A stretch of 64,000 nucleotides of DNA. Origin: an uncultured Clostridia bacterium. Its GTDB lineage: Bacteria > Bacillota > Clostridia > TANB77 > CAG-508. Under the pieces are notes generated by a model. It was given only the letters and a program-made list of their open reading frames with translations. It made no database searches and was not told the origin of the DNA. A program made the position numbers and the translations under genes. Positions 16,616 to 26,032 of this stretch are shown piece by piece (position 1 is the stretch's first letter; each line of letters opens with the position of its first letter). The stretch lies in NCBI GenBank assembly GCA_934180065.1, contig CAKPRA010000008.1, forward strand, positions 1 through 64,000. The letters are read 5' to 3'.

Positions 16616-16654
16616 ACATTGTTTTTGCAAAAAACATTGTATTATAATTATAAT
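16616..16654 (+). promoter_or_regulatory. Promoter with direct ACATTGT repeats
   Basis: TTGTTT 16619-16624, 18 bp, TATAAT 16643-16648; a second overlapping TATAAT lies at 16649-16654. Two ACATTGT repeats with 11 bp between them cover the -35 region and could bind the late regulator encoded just upstream. Confidence 0.6.
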
Positions 16655-16746
16655 TGCAAGAACTAGATAAGTTTATTACATAATAATAAAAACTGTCTAG
16701 GTAAATAAAAAAGAGCTAGTTTAAAAGATATGACTAGCTTTTATTT
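16655..16746 (+). ncRNA. Predicted prophage small RNA
   Basis: No gene lies in 16591-16863. A promoter ends at 16648 or 16654 and a hairpin with T-run (AAGAGCTAGT/ACTAGCTTTT, 16711-16746) follows, predicting an RNA of about 90 nt. Its first 19 nt, TTGCAAGAACTAGATAAGT (from 16654), are perfectly complementary to 26872-26890 in the leader of the tape-measure gene. Alternatively this is a leader of the late operon with an antitermination site. Not tested. Confidence 0.45.
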
Positions 16747-16863
16747 ATAGCCATCAACGATACTAGATAGGTTGATATAAAAATCCATTATAAGACTCCT
16801 AAAATATTTTATTTAAGACGATTCTAGTTAAGTCTTAAATAATATAAAAAGGAAGATAAAGAT

Positions 16864-17229
16864 ATGAAAAAGAGAAGAGCAAGAAGAAAGTATTATAATT
16901 GGGAAGCGGAAATTGCTAAAGGAAATACAGACAAGTTTTATCATTCGACGGATTTTCAAATTGCAAGAGAAAAGGTTTTAGAAAGAGATAAGCATAAATG
17001 TCAGTTTTATTTAGGAAAATGGAATGATGGCAAACATTTCCCAGATAAAATAAAAATAGTAAATGCTAATACAGTACATCACATTGTTCCAATAAAACAA
17101 CGACCAGATTTGGCTCTTAACATAGACAATATGGTAAGCCTGAGTTTTGAAGCACACGAAATAATTGAAGACAGACATAGATGGACATGGAGAAAGAAAA
17201 AGAAACCATTAACAGAAGAGAGGTGGTAA
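16864..17229 (+). CDS. HNH endonuclease of the packaging module
   Basis: A 121-residue HNH nuclease: TVHHIVPIKQRPDLALNIDN supplies the paired His and Asn, and FEAHEIIED the last His. Such genes sit next to the terminase in cos-type siphophages, and the protein assists terminase in cutting at cos. The position here, before the small terminase and a GC-rich putative cos region, fits exactly. The N-terminus is strongly basic. Confidence 0.9.
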   Translation: MKKRRARRKYYNWEAEIAKGNTDKFYHSTDFQIAREKVLERDKHKCQFYLGKWNDGKHFPDKIKIVNANTVHHIVPIKQRPDLALNIDNMVSLSFEAHEIIEDRHRWTWRKKKKPLTEERW

Positions 17230-17232
17230 GAT

Positions 17233-17673
17233 TTGAAACTAGAACATTTATTAAAAGCATATAAACTAAATAATATAAATGCAGAAATAAAAGATATGAA
17301 TAATGAAATTGAAAGAGCAGGAGTAATAACATTTACAAATGGAATATCAGCAAGCTATCTATTGGATAATGAAGATATAGTAATAGCTATGAAGATATTC
17401 TTTAATTGTTTAGTACCAGACAATAAAGGGAAATTAACAGTAATAAATCAAATTGAACATACAAAAAAAATAATAACAATAATACAAAAAACAATGATGC
17501 TATTATCAAATATTCCACAAAAAGAAGCTAATATGATACTAGAGCATTTAGGATTATTTGATAATACATTTGGAAGCGGAAAGCAAATAAAACATTTAGA
17601 ACATGAATATAGAATAGAAACTATAGATGGACTATTATGTTTTACTGTAAATGAAGTAGTTGAAAAGAGGTAG
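17233..17673 (+). CDS. Hypothetical phage protein (146 residues)
   Basis: TTG start at 17233 behind GAGAGGTGG, four bases after the HNH gene. The protein appears alpha/beta with no motif I recognise and no membrane segment. Located in the packaging cluster between HNH and small terminase; function unknown. Confidence 0.6.
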   Translation: MKLEHLLKAYKLNNINAEIKDMNNEIERAGVITFTNGISASYLLDNEDIVIAMKIFFNCLVPDNKGKLTVINQIEHTKKIITIIQKTMMLLSNIPQKEANMILEHLGLFDNTFGSGKQIKHLEHEYRIETIDGLLCFTVNEVVEKR

Positions 17674-17678
17674 AGAAG

Positions 17679-18200
17679 ATGAGGAAAGATAGTTATATAG
17701 AAACAAAGAGAAGATTAAGTAGATGCTTTGATATTAAAAATATGAGTGATAAAGAAATAATTGAAGTATTAGATAATGAAATTAAACAATATAGAGAAAG
17801 AATAGAGCAATTACAAGAACAGGTAAAAGAATTATATAATAGAGAAATAAAGAGTGAAACTATAACATTAGATACTACAGAAGAAGATTTAGTAGATAAA
17901 GATATATTAGAAATAATATCAACTACACAATATGCAGATGGAAAGCTAATACAATCTAAAATGGAATATAAATATAAAGATACTTCGAATAACATGATGA
18001 ATAACAAGAATAAAAATGCAAAAGAATTAAAAGCAATATATCATGCAGAGATATATGAAACCAATGACGGTGCTATAGATATTCTGTATGAGTGTAACAA
18101 AGATTGTATAGAATGTAATAAAAAGAATTGTATTCCAGAGTATTGTACATACACATTAAATAAAAAATATGCAAAAAATTATTATAATAAAGAAAGCTGA
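17679..18200 (+). CDS. Hypothetical phage protein with coiled coil and Cys-rich end
   Basis: A 173-residue protein. A coiled coil spans about residues 25-55 (YRERIEQLQEQVKELYNREI). The C-terminus has CNKDCIECNKKNCIPEYC, a tight cluster of five cysteines likely to bind zinc. It ends just before the GC-rich putative cos region. Function unknown. Confidence 0.6.
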   Translation: MRKDSYIETKRRLSRCFDIKNMSDKEIIEVLDNEIKQYRERIEQLQEQVKELYNREIKSETITLDTTEEDLVDKDILEIISTTQYADGKLIQSKMEYKYKDTSNNMMNNKNKNAKELKAIYHAEIYETNDGAIDILYECNKDCIECNKKNCIPEYCTYTLNKKYAKNYYNKES

Positions 18201-18207
18201 ACAGAAG

Positions 18208-18272
18208 CGGATACCCCCACTAAAATCTCAAGCCCGGTCGGGGCTTAACGGGAGCGGGTGTGGGCCTCGACT
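18208..18272. other. Putative cos site
   Basis: This GC-rich island stands out sharply from the AT-rich surroundings. It contains ACCCCCAC at 18213-18220, hairpin AAGCCC-GGTCG-GGGCTT at 18230-18246, and GGGAGCGGGTGTGGGCC after it. The position between HNH and small terminase genes is where cos sites lie in Firmicute cos phages. The cut positions cannot be read from the sequence. Confidence 0.55.
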
Positions 18273-18312
18273 GTACAACTTTTTTCATTTTCACATGAAA
18301 GGGGTGGTAAAT

Positions 18313-18780
18313 GTGGCTAAAAAGAAACAAACAAAAGCTGAAAAGCTAGAAATAGAGCTAAATAACGCAGAAAAGAGCTTAGAAGTTATAGATAAAATAA
18401 CACAAGAGGAAGAAGAAAGAAAAAAAGAGCTGGAAAAAGCAAAAAGAATGGAAAAAAGGAGATTAAAGAAAGTAGAAGAGAAAGCAGAAAAAATAAAAGA
18501 TGATTTAAAAAATCAATTAAAAAAACAAGAAAAAAACGGAAAACAATTTGAAGATATGGTTGAAGATTATATATTTTTTGTTAAATTAAAAGAAAATTTG
18601 CAAAATGATATTAATGTACGAGGTCTGACATATGAAGTAATAACTGGAAATGGGTATAAAACTGAAAAAAATAACGAAAGTGTAAAAAATATAATAAAAG
18701 TTAATGCTCAAATGCTTAAAATACTACAAGATTTGGAATTAAAATCTCCTGAAGAAGGTGAAGGAGATGATTTGTTGTAA
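18313..18780 (+). CDS. terS: Terminase small subunit (P27 family)
   Basis: GTG start at 18313 after GGGGTGG; an upstream in-frame start would run through the putative cos region. The 155-residue protein has a highly charged coiled coil (about 10-80), then the P27-type segment DINVRGLTYEVITGNGYKTE with downstream SVKNIIKVNAQMLKILQDL. It recognises the packaging site and brings in the large subunit. It overlaps the large subunit gene. Confidence 0.85.
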   Translation: MAKKKQTKAEKLEIELNNAEKSLEVIDKITQEEEERKKELEKAKRMEKRRLKKVEEKAEKIKDDLKNQLKKQEKNGKQFEDMVEDYIFFVKLKENLQNDINVRGLTYEVITGNGYKTEKNNESVKNIIKVNAQMLKILQDLELKSPEEGEGDDLL

Positions 18781-20434
18781 AGAAATAAATGAATACATAG
18801 ATTATTACGAAAACAATAAAAAATATTTTAATCGAGAAAGAATATTGTTAATGGAGAACATAGTAAAACCTACATTAAAACAAGATGATGTTTTTTTTGA
18901 TGAAGATACTTTTTATACTTGTATAAAATATGTGGAAAAAAATTTTTATCCACTATTTCCTTATCAAAAATTTATTTATGCATTTGTGTTTATGTATGAT
19001 AAGGAGGATTTCCCGTTATTTAGGACATTTTTTATAATGATGGGGAGAGGTAATGGAAAAGATGGTTTTATAGCTCCATTATTGAGTTTTTTTCAGACTG
19101 AATATTATGGAATTCCAAATTATAATATAGATATTGTTGCTACAAGTGAGCAACAGGCAAAGGATACTTTTGATGAGATATATAATGTTCTTGATTCTAA
19201 TAAGAGCAAATACAAAAAAAGTTTTAAATGGAATAAAGAAGAAATAATTGGAAGAAAAACAAAGGCAAAATTAAAATATAATACATCCAACGGAGATACT
19301 AAAGATGGAAAAAAAGATGGTTGTATTGTATTTAATGAAAAGCATGCATATAAAAGTAATGATTTAATTAATGTATTTACAAGTGGTGCTGGTAAAGTAA
19401 GGCATTTTAGAATTTTTATAATAACAACAAACGGAAAAATCAGAGAAGGACCACTAGATGAAGATTTAGATCTATGCGAGATGGTACTTGCAGGAGATAA
19501 TGATATAAGATATTTTCCTTTTATTTGTAAAATTGATGCTGAAGAAGAAGTTGATAATGAGGAAATGTGGATAAAGGCAAATCCAAGCTATCCATATATG
19601 CCAGCATTAAGACATGAGATGAAAATGCAATATAAAGAAATGAAAAAGAAACCGTCTAGTTCAGCAGAATTTATGACAAAAAGAATGAATTGGCCAAAAC
19701 GTAGTCAAGATGAACAAGTAACAGATTGGGAAAATATATTAAAAGCATCATATTCAGATGTAAAGAAAAAAATAGTAAGGCAAATACCAAATTTGAAAGA
19801 TAATCAAGCAATAATTGGTATTGATTTAGCAACTGTAAATGATTTTGCCACAGCTGGTATATTACTTAAGAATGGAAATGAGTATATTTGGAGATGTAAA
19901 ACCTGGATTTGTACAGCGAATGAAAATTATGAGCATATTAATTTTCCATTTGATAGGAAAGGACAAGAAGGTTTTAATGATTTTGAAATTGTCAATGATA
20001 TTTCTCTTGATTTTGATGAGATTGTGAATTGGTGTATTTCTCAAATGGAAATGTATAATGTTATAAAAATAATTATGGATATGTATAGATTCAAATTATT
20101 AAAAAAGGCTTTTGCAGATAAAGGTTTTGATGATACTTATATAGAAACAAAGCAAAATCCAAATGGCTTAATAAGAATGATTAAATATATACCATCAGTT
20201 GAAGCAATATATATTCCATTTATAGAAATGTTGTTTTTAAAGTGTAATTTAAATATTGGAAATAGTGCAATAATGAGATGGGCAATTAATAATACTTGTG
20301 TAAAGCAAAAAAAGGATGGAAATAGGTCATATGAAAAGATAGAGCCAAAGTTAAGGAAAAATGATCCTTTTATGGCTTTTTTTTGTGCTTATAGCGGACA
20401 TGAATTATTTGATAAAGGTGTCATTTATGTGTAA
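18767..20434 (+). CDS. terL: Terminase large subunit
   Basis: The 555-residue packaging motor has Walker A MMGRGNGKDG near residue 94 in the ATPase half. The Walker B stretch reads CIVFNEKH, with Asn where most terminases have Asp. The C-terminal RNase H-like nuclease shows IIGIDLA and KIIMDMYRF with its metal-binding aspartates. ATG 18767 is preferred (GAAGG eight bases upstream); GTG 18758 is possible. It overlaps terS by 14 bp. It cuts concatemeric DNA and pumps it into proheads through the portal. Confidence 0.92.
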   Translation: MICCKEINEYIDYYENNKKYFNRERILLMENIVKPTLKQDDVFFDEDTFYTCIKYVEKNFYPLFPYQKFIYAFVFMYDKEDFPLFRTFFIMMGRGNGKDGFIAPLLSFFQTEYYGIPNYNIDIVATSEQQAKDTFDEIYNVLDSNKSKYKKSFKWNKEEIIGRKTKAKLKYNTSNGDTKDGKKDGCIVFNEKHAYKSNDLINVFTSGAGKVRHFRIFIITTNGKIREGPLDEDLDLCEMVLAGDNDIRYFPFICKIDAEEEVDNEEMWIKANPSYPYMPALRHEMKMQYKEMKKKPSSSAEFMTKRMNWPKRSQDEQVTDWENILKASYSDVKKKIVRQIPNLKDNQAIIGIDLATVNDFATAGILLKNGNEYIWRCKTWICTANENYEHINFPFDRKGQEGFNDFEIVNDISLDFDEIVNWCISQMEMYNVIKIIMDMYRFKLLKKAFADKGFDDTYIETKQNPNGLIRMIKYIPSVEAIYIPFIEMLFLKCNLNIGNSAIMRWAINNTCVKQKKDGNRSYEKIEPKLRKNDPFMAFFCAYSGHELFDKGVIYV

Positions 20435-20443
20435 GGAGGTGAG

Positions 20444-21634
20444 ATGAAAATGAACATTCTGAAGAAGTTATTTAAAACAGATGATGGGGATATTGATTTA
20501 TGTGGAATGTTAGTAAACAAATCTGATGCTAAAGATTACATATATGCAATGGCAGAAGCAAAAGCGATAAACTTAATAGCTAAAACAATAGCTAAAACAG
20601 AGCTTTTAGTATTTTCAAAGAATCCCAAAACAAAGAAGATTGAAAATACTAAAAATGATACATATTACATACTAAACATTAAGCCAAATTATAATGAAAA
20701 TGGAACAGAATTTTTATATAAATTAGCACTTAAATTATTAATAGATAAGGAAGTGTTAGTAGTAATAAATAAAAGACAAACAAAAAAACTTCTATATATA
20801 GCGGATAGTTTTGATAAAACAACTGATATTTTATATCCTAAAACATTTAGAAATATAACAATTTCAGACAAATCAGGAAATTCAATTATATTAAATAAAA
20901 CATATAAACAAGAAGATGTAATATACATATCCTTGCAAAATACTAAGCTAGCGACAGCAGAAACAAATTTTAAAAATCAATTAGGAAAATTACTACAAAC
21001 AGTACAAACAAAATACAAAAGAGCTAATACATCAAAATGGAAACTAAAAAAACCAGGAGGACAATTAACCTTAAGAGATTTTGAAACTGGAAAAGACATA
21101 TCGTACGAAGACTATATAAATAAAATAACAAAAGGAATTTTTAGTGATGAAGAAGCGGTTATAATGCTTGCAGAAGCATTTGATTTGGTGAATTTAAATG
21201 ATAAAGAAAATGTAAATTTAACAGACTATAAGGATTTAACAAAAAATATAGGCGATGCCGTAGCATCTAGGTTTGGAATTCCACTAGATTTATTTTATGG
21301 AACAAAAACCGAAAAATCTACCGCTAATGATGATTTTATATCGTTTGGTTGTGATTTTTATTATAATAGCATAGAAGATGCTATAAATGATGCTTTTGTT
21401 GGATGTAAAGATTATTGCGACGGTGAAAGAATACAATTTAACAAATATGCAATATTCCATAAAGATATAATAGATTCTGCAAATGGAATAGATAAACTAG
21501 TGTCAAGTACATTTAGTAGAAACGAGATAAATGAATTTATAAATTTACCACATATAGATGAAGATTGGGCGGATGAGCACAATTTAACTAAAAATTATGG
21601 AAATGTGAAAGGAGGTGTGAATGATGAAAAATAA
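20444..21634 (+). CDS. Portal protein (HK97 type)
   Basis: A 396-residue protein positioned between large terminase and prohead protease, behind AAGGAGGTGAG. AIASRFGIPLDLFYG-like sequence (DAVASRFGIPLDLFYGTKTE) is the conserved helix of phage portals, and the N-terminus MNILKKLFK is typical. Twelve copies form the DNA channel at one capsid vertex. It overlaps the protease gene by 14 bp. Confidence 0.9.
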   Translation: MKMNILKKLFKTDDGDIDLCGMLVNKSDAKDYIYAMAEAKAINLIAKTIAKTELLVFSKNPKTKKIENTKNDTYYILNIKPNYNENGTEFLYKLALKLLIDKEVLVVINKRQTKKLLYIADSFDKTTDILYPKTFRNITISDKSGNSIILNKTYKQEDVIYISLQNTKLATAETNFKNQLGKLLQTVQTKYKRANTSKWKLKKPGGQLTLRDFETGKDISYEDYINKITKGIFSDEEAVIMLAEAFDLVNLNDKENVNLTDYKDLTKNIGDAVASRFGIPLDLFYGTKTEKSTANDDFISFGCDFYYNSIEDAINDAFVGCKDYCDGERIQFNKYAIFHKDIIDSANGIDKLVSSTFSRNEINEFINLPHIDEDWADEHNLTKNYGNVKGGVNDEK

Positions 21635-22415
21635 ATTTTATAATTTTGAAAAGATAAATGACGAGAAAGCAGCAATATACATTTATGGAGATATTGTTTC
21701 TGAAAAGTGGTGGAGTGACAGTCCAGATGTTGACCCAACAACTTTCAAAGATGAGTTAGCTGAATTAGGTGATGTAAATGAAATTGATGTACATATTAAC
21801 TCATTTGGAGGAGAAGTATATGCAGGTTTTGCAATACATAACTTACTAAAACAACATAAAGCAACAATAAATGTGTATATAGATGGTATTGCAGCAAGTA
21901 TTGCCAGCGTGATAGCTATGGCAGGAGATAAGATATATATGCCAAAAACAGCCTTAATGATGATTCACAATTGCTGGACCTGGACATCAGGAAATTCTAA
22001 AGAATTACGTAAAACTGCTGAAGATATGGATAAAGTAGGAGAAGCAATTAAATCATCTTATTTAAACAAAGTGAATATTACAAAAGAAGAGCTTGAGCGA
22101 TTATTAGATGATGAGTCGTTAATGACTGCTGAGGAATGTTTAAATAAAGGATTTATCGATGAAATTATTCAAGATGATAAGGAAATACAAAATAAATATA
22201 CAAACAAAACATTATTAAATATGTATAAAAAAATGCATAAACAGACATCAAAACAAGAAATTAGTGATGAAACTATAAATAAAATTGCTAATAGAATTGT
22301 TGAAATAACAAAAACTCAAAATGATGAGAAACAAAAAAATAATATTTTAGTTAATAAAGACTTACAAGAAAAAAATAAAAATCCTTGGGAGTCTTTTTTT
22401 CATACAAAAAAATAG
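21621..22415 (+). CDS. Prohead protease (ClpP-like serine protease)
   Basis: The 264-residue protein has a ClpP fold: HINSFGGEVYAGFAIHN, the nucleophile in DGIAASIASVIAMAGD (second Ser of ASIAS), and catalytic His in MMIHNCWTW. Such proteases replace the HK97 U9/S78 enzymes and trim the scaffold during capsid maturation. AAAGGAGG precedes ATG 21621 (21624 is also possible). A charged C-terminal region from about 195 may serve as scaffold. Confidence 0.9.
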   Translation: MMKNKFYNFEKINDEKAAIYIYGDIVSEKWWSDSPDVDPTTFKDELAELGDVNEIDVHINSFGGEVYAGFAIHNLLKQHKATINVYIDGIAASIASVIAMAGDKIYMPKTALMMIHNCWTWTSGNSKELRKTAEDMDKVGEAIKSSYLNKVNITKEELERLLDDESLMTAEECLNKGFIDEIIQDDKEIQNKYTNKTLLNMYKKMHKQTSKQEISDETINKIANRIVEITKTQNDEKQKNNILVNKDLQEKNKNPWESFFHTKK

Positions 22416-22431
22416 AAAGGTAGGAAAATAT

Positions 22432-23598
22432 ATGAAAATTGATAAAAATAATATGAAAGAAGCTAAAGATTCGGCAAAAGAAATTTTAAATAACACAGAA
22501 GATAAGGCAGAGGCTATAATAGAAGCAATGGACTTATTGAACAATGCAAAATATGCAGATTTAATAGAAGAAATACAAGAACAAGCAACAAGAGCAGAAA
22601 GTGATAAAAGTTATGCAAAAAAATTAGGGTTAAGAGCATTATCTAAAGAAGAGAAAAATTTTTATGACCAATTAAAAGATATTAAAAATGCAGTTACAGG
22701 AAAACAAATAAACATGATACCAACATCAATAATAGATTTAACACTAGAAAATATAAGACAAGAAAGTACTATACTAGAAGATATAAATTTTGCACCAGCA
22801 GATGTTAAAAATTGGCTTGTAGGTGAAAAAACAGGTAATTTTGGATGGGGAGAGCTATCAGAAGCTTTAACAGAAGAATTGACTGCTGAAATAGATGGTT
22901 TGATAACAGATGTAAACAAATTATATGTAGTATTAGTAATTCCAAAAGGAATTAGAGAGCTTTCATACGAATTTATAGATAAATATTTTATGGCAATTTT
23001 ACAAGAAGCACTAAATGACGGTTTAGAATATGGATACTTTCAAGGAAATGGAAAAAAACAACCAATTGGAATTTATAAACAAATAGATTCTGTAAATGAA
23101 GATGGAACTCATAAAGATAAAACAGTTAACAAAAACCTAGTTAACTTTACACCAAAGGGGCTAGCTAATGCTAAAGAATATCTTACAAATGATGGTAAGA
23201 GAACGCTAACAGAATTAGTAATTTACTGCAATCCAAGTGATAAGGCAAATTATGTTGATCCAGCTATATACAATGACAGAGGAGAATTAATATCATCATT
23301 AAAGAGCTTAAAAGTAAAAGATTCTGCTCAAAATCCACAAGGAAAAGCAGCATTAGCAATACCTAAAAAATATGTAATGGGACTTACAAATTTCGGAATA
23401 AACGAATATAAAGAAACAAAAGCTCTGGATGATGCAGATGTGCTAATTGGAAAGGGATATGCCAATGGTAGAGCAGTAGATGATAAGATTGCCTTTGTGT
23501 TTGATGTAACTAAATTAGAGGAATACATAGATAAAGTAAAAGTAACAGCAATTGAAGGCACAGTTAATACAAAATCAGAGGGAGTAGCAGGGGCTTAG
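22432..23598 (+). CDS. Major capsid protein (HK97 fold)
   Basis: A 388-residue protein after the protease. The N-terminal 90 residues are charged and helical, a delta-domain scaffold. The core begins near IPTSIIDLTLENIRQESTIL. FQGNGKKQPIGIY is the E-loop-region motif common in this family. Hundreds of copies build the icosahedral shell. Confidence 0.9.
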   Translation: MKIDKNNMKEAKDSAKEILNNTEDKAEAIIEAMDLLNNAKYADLIEEIQEQATRAESDKSYAKKLGLRALSKEEKNFYDQLKDIKNAVTGKQINMIPTSIIDLTLENIRQESTILEDINFAPADVKNWLVGEKTGNFGWGELSEALTEELTAEIDGLITDVNKLYVVLVIPKGIRELSYEFIDKYFMAILQEALNDGLEYGYFQGNGKKQPIGIYKQIDSVNEDGTHKDKTVNKNLVNFTPKGLANAKEYLTNDGKRTLTELVIYCNPSDKANYVDPAIYNDRGELISSLKSLKVKDSAQNPQGKAALAIPKKYVMGLTNFGINEYKETKALDDADVLIGKGYANGRAVDDKIAFVFDVTKLEEYIDKVKVTAIEGTVNTKSEGVAGA

Positions 23599-23637
23599 TA
23601 AATAAGCTCCTAAATAAATTTAAGGAGGGAAAGCGTA

Positions 23638-23979
23638 ATGGCTAAAAATAAACAAAAAACAGAAAGTGTTAAAGAAAATGAAATAGTAAAATATATAGTA
23701 ATTGAGAAATTTAAAGATTTACAAGATCATCAATATATTTATGAAATTGGTGAAGAATTTCCACGTGTGGGATTACAAGTAACACCAGAAAGAATAGAAG
23801 AATTAGCAAGTTCAAATAATTTGACAAAAAAAGTTTTAATAAAAAAGGAAGTTATTAAAACAAAAGAAAATGATGAAGAGAATACTGAAACAGAAAAAGA
23901 AGATAATGGAGAGAATACTGAAACAGACAAAGAAGATAATGGAGAGAGTATTGAAATAGAAAAAGAAAAATCAGAATAG
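23638..23979 (+). CDS. Hypothetical head protein with acidic repeats
   Basis: A 113-residue protein behind AAGGAGG. The first 75 residues form a small domain (KYIVIEKFKDLQDHQYIYEI). The tail is three near-identical repeats of about 10 residues (ENTETEKEDNG type) encoded by a 30-bp tandem repeat at about 23877-23970. Located between capsid and connector genes; perhaps a capsid decoration or connector helper. Confidence 0.65.
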   Translation: MAKNKQKTESVKENEIVKYIVIEKFKDLQDHQYIYEIGEEFPRVGLQVTPERIEELASSNNLTKKVLIKKEVIKTKENDEENTETEKEDNGENTETDKEDNGESIEIEKEKSE

Positions 23980-23988
23980 AGGTGTCAT

Positions 23989-24270
23989 ATGAATGAAAAA
24001 TTAATATCTGAAATGTTAGAGGAAATAAAAGGAGAGCAACATCCAATAGAAGATGATGAAATCTTAAAAGGATATATAAAGGACGCCGAATATGATATTA
24101 ATTATCAATCAGGAAAGAAAATTGATTATACAACTGACTTAGATGCAAAGAGATTATTAAAAAATTATGTGTTATATGCAAGATTTGCTAGATTATCAGA
24201 ATTTAAACAACTGTACGAAGGAGATTACGTTGATTTACAAGCAAAGTACACAGCTACCATTATACAATGA
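23989..24270 (+). CDS. Head-tail connector (gp6-like DNA packaging protein)
   Basis: A 93-residue all-helical protein in the first connector slot after the capsid gene. The pattern EDDEILKGYIKDAEYDINYQ and a second helix pair LLKNYVLYARFARL matches phage gp6/gp15-type adaptors that form a ring under the portal. Confidence 0.8.
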   Translation: MNEKLISEMLEEIKGEQHPIEDDEILKGYIKDAEYDINYQSGKKIDYTTDLDAKRLLKNYVLYARFARLSEFKQLYEGDYVDLQAKYTATIIQ

Positions 24271-24610
24271 TGGTAAATTTGAAGTATTTGAAATAAAACA
24301 AACCGAAACAACATTACCAGTAGAATATATAAAATCAACAGGTAAATTTGTATGGTATGAAGAGCTATCAATTACCGATAGATTAAAATTTGAAGCTGAT
24401 GAGCGAAATAAGAAAATAACATATAAATTGCGAATTCCACAAATTAAAGAATTAACATCTTTGCATGTTTTAAAAATAGATAATCAATATCATAGAATAT
24501 ATAATGCTTACCATTTTACAAATAAAGATGGATTTAAGCAAACAGATCTTACACTAGAGCTATATCCAAGACAAAAATTTGAAAAGGATGTGACAGAAAA
24601 TGATGAATAA
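24230..24610 (+). CDS. Head closure / head-tail joining protein
   Basis: TTG start at 24230 is placed by GAAGGAG seven bases upstream, inside the end of the previous gene. The 126-residue protein is beta-rich (FEVFEIKQTETTLPVEYI), consistent with the small beta-barrel stopper proteins that close the head. Position second after the connector supports this. Confidence 0.72.
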   Translation: MIYKQSTQLPLYNDGKFEVFEIKQTETTLPVEYIKSTGKFVWYEELSITDRLKFEADERNKKITYKLRIPQIKELTSLHVLKIDNQYHRIYNAYHFTNKDGFKQTDLTLELYPRQKFEKDVTENDE

Positions 24611-24935
24611 GGAAGAATTAATTGAACTATTAAAAAAGACTGGTGTTAAAGTAAATGAATGTATTCCAGAAGATATCCATATGAATGATGAAACAAGAAT
24701 TTGTTTTTGGGAGTATGAATGGGAGCCACTTGTAGCAAGTAACCTTGAATATAATACAAAAGTTACATATCAAATTTCTATAATATCTAACAAACCAAGA
24801 AATAATGCAATATTAATGCTAAAAAAAGAGCTTGAGAAAAATGGATTGCATCCAGTAATACAACATGAAAAAGATATTGAAAGTAGAAGATGGCATTCAT
24901 ATTTTGCATTAGAGGTACTAGAAAACATTGAGTAA
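24600..24935 (+). CDS. Tail component, probable head-tail adaptor or tail completion protein
   Basis: A 111-residue protein starting ATG-ATG behind AAGGATG and overlapping both neighbours. The alpha/beta pattern with VTYQISIISNK and LEKNGLHPVIQHEKD resembles tail terminator proteins. The order of connector genes here puts it near the HK97 gp10 homologue; precise role uncertain. Confidence 0.65.
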   Translation: MMNKEELIELLKKTGVKVNECIPEDIHMNDETRICFWEYEWEPLVASNLEYNTKVTYQISIISNKPRNNAILMLKKELEKNGLHPVIQHEKDIESRRWHSYFALEVLENIE

Positions 24936-25284
24936 TTTTGAAGGATTTACAGAGCTATCCGAGTATCTTACAGAAATAACAAAGGAAATGGATAATGTTA
25001 CGGATATTTTAGAAATAGGAGCACAGGATTTTGTAAAAGATTTATTAAAACTACCAAAACCAATTTCAAGCATAAGGAAGTCTGGATATACACATTTAGT
25101 AAAAAGTTTTGCATATGCAAAACGAGATAAGGAAGTTGAAGTGGGTTGGGGCAAATATTATGGCAGAATGGTTGAAAATGGAACTAGTAAAATGTATGCC
25201 AGGGAACACCTTAACCCTTGTTTTAACAGAAACAAAGAAAAATATTACAAAAAAATGATTGCAAAATTGGGTTTTGAAACTTAA
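24928..25284 (+). CDS. HK97 gp10-like tail assembly protein
   Basis: TTG start at 24928, overlapping the preceding gene by 8 bp. The 118-residue protein ends with the characteristic block VGWGKYYGRMVENGTSKM and HLNPCFNRNKEKYYKKM of the gp10 family, which joins tail to head or caps the tail tube. Confidence 0.85.
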   Translation: MSNFEGFTELSEYLTEITKEMDNVTDILEIGAQDFVKDLLKLPKPISSIRKSGYTHLVKSFAYAKRDKEVEVGWGKYYGRMVENGTSKMYAREHLNPCFNRNKEKYYKKMIAKLGFET

Positions 25285-25324
25285 TTTGGAATTTTATAAA
25301 ATTATAAGAAAAGAGGTAAATATT

Positions 25325-25975
25325 ATGGGAATAACAAAGAAAAGACCAATGGTAAAACAGACAGTAGGAGACATGTATTATGCATTTAATACACAAACAG
25401 AAAATGGAGATTTTCAAGCAGGAAAATATGAAGGAACTGTGCAATGTCCAACTGTAAAAAATGTATCAACAACAGAAAATGCAGAATCTACCACAATTAA
25501 AGCAAGTGGAAAAGATTATGAAACAGTAAATCAGTCTGATTCAACAGATATTGCTGTAGAAGTAATTGCGTTTGATCCAGGAGATTTAGCAAGAATGAGA
25601 GGGGATGATGCCTCAGCAGATAATGGATTAATTTTATCTGGAGCTGCTAATAGACGACCATTTTTTGCTTATGGAAAAGTTGTAAAAAAACTAGGTGGAG
25701 GTTTTAGATACGAATGGTTTCCAAAGTGCCAATTGGTAGAAAATACAGATGACATTGCGACATCAGAAGATTCTTTCAGTGAACAAAATGATACAGTAAC
25801 GATAAGAGCTTATGATTTCGATGGAAAAGGAAATAAAAAAGCTTTTGTTGATAGTGAAACAGAGCAATTTCCTAAAGGATTAACAGAAGAAAAATTTTTT
25901 GCTAATGTAATATCTTCAAAGGAAGATTTAGATAAAGCAATAGCAACAGAGTCACAAGAAGTTGAAGGTGCGTAA
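25325..25975 (+). CDS. Major tail protein
   Basis: ATG 25325 follows AGAGGTAAAT; the 216-residue protein fits the phi13-type major tail protein: AFDPGDLARMRGDDASADNG and FFAYGKVVKKLGGGFRYEWF. It polymerises into the tail tube. An inverted repeat (TTAAGCTCT/AGAGCTTAA, about 25988-26010) follows and may lower transcription downstream, as often seen after this abundant protein. Confidence 0.9.
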   Translation: MGITKKRPMVKQTVGDMYYAFNTQTENGDFQAGKYEGTVQCPTVKNVSTTENAESTTIKASGKDYETVNQSDSTDIAVEVIAFDPGDLARMRGDDASADNGLILSGAANRRPFFAYGKVVKKLGGGFRYEWFPKCQLVENTDDIATSEDSFSEQNDTVTIRAYDFDGKGNKKAFVDSETEQFPKGLTEEKFFANVISSKEDLDKAIATESQEVEGA

Positions 25976-26032
25976 TAATAAAATAAATTAAGCTCTAGAA
26001 ATAGAGCTTAATTGTTAAATTAGGAGGGAAAT

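Noticed and set aside
23877..23970. Three tandem 30-bp repeats that could suggest a CRISPR-like array
   Set aside because: The repeats are contiguous without spacers and encode acidic peptide repeats in frame. No CRISPR array or cas gene is present in the window.
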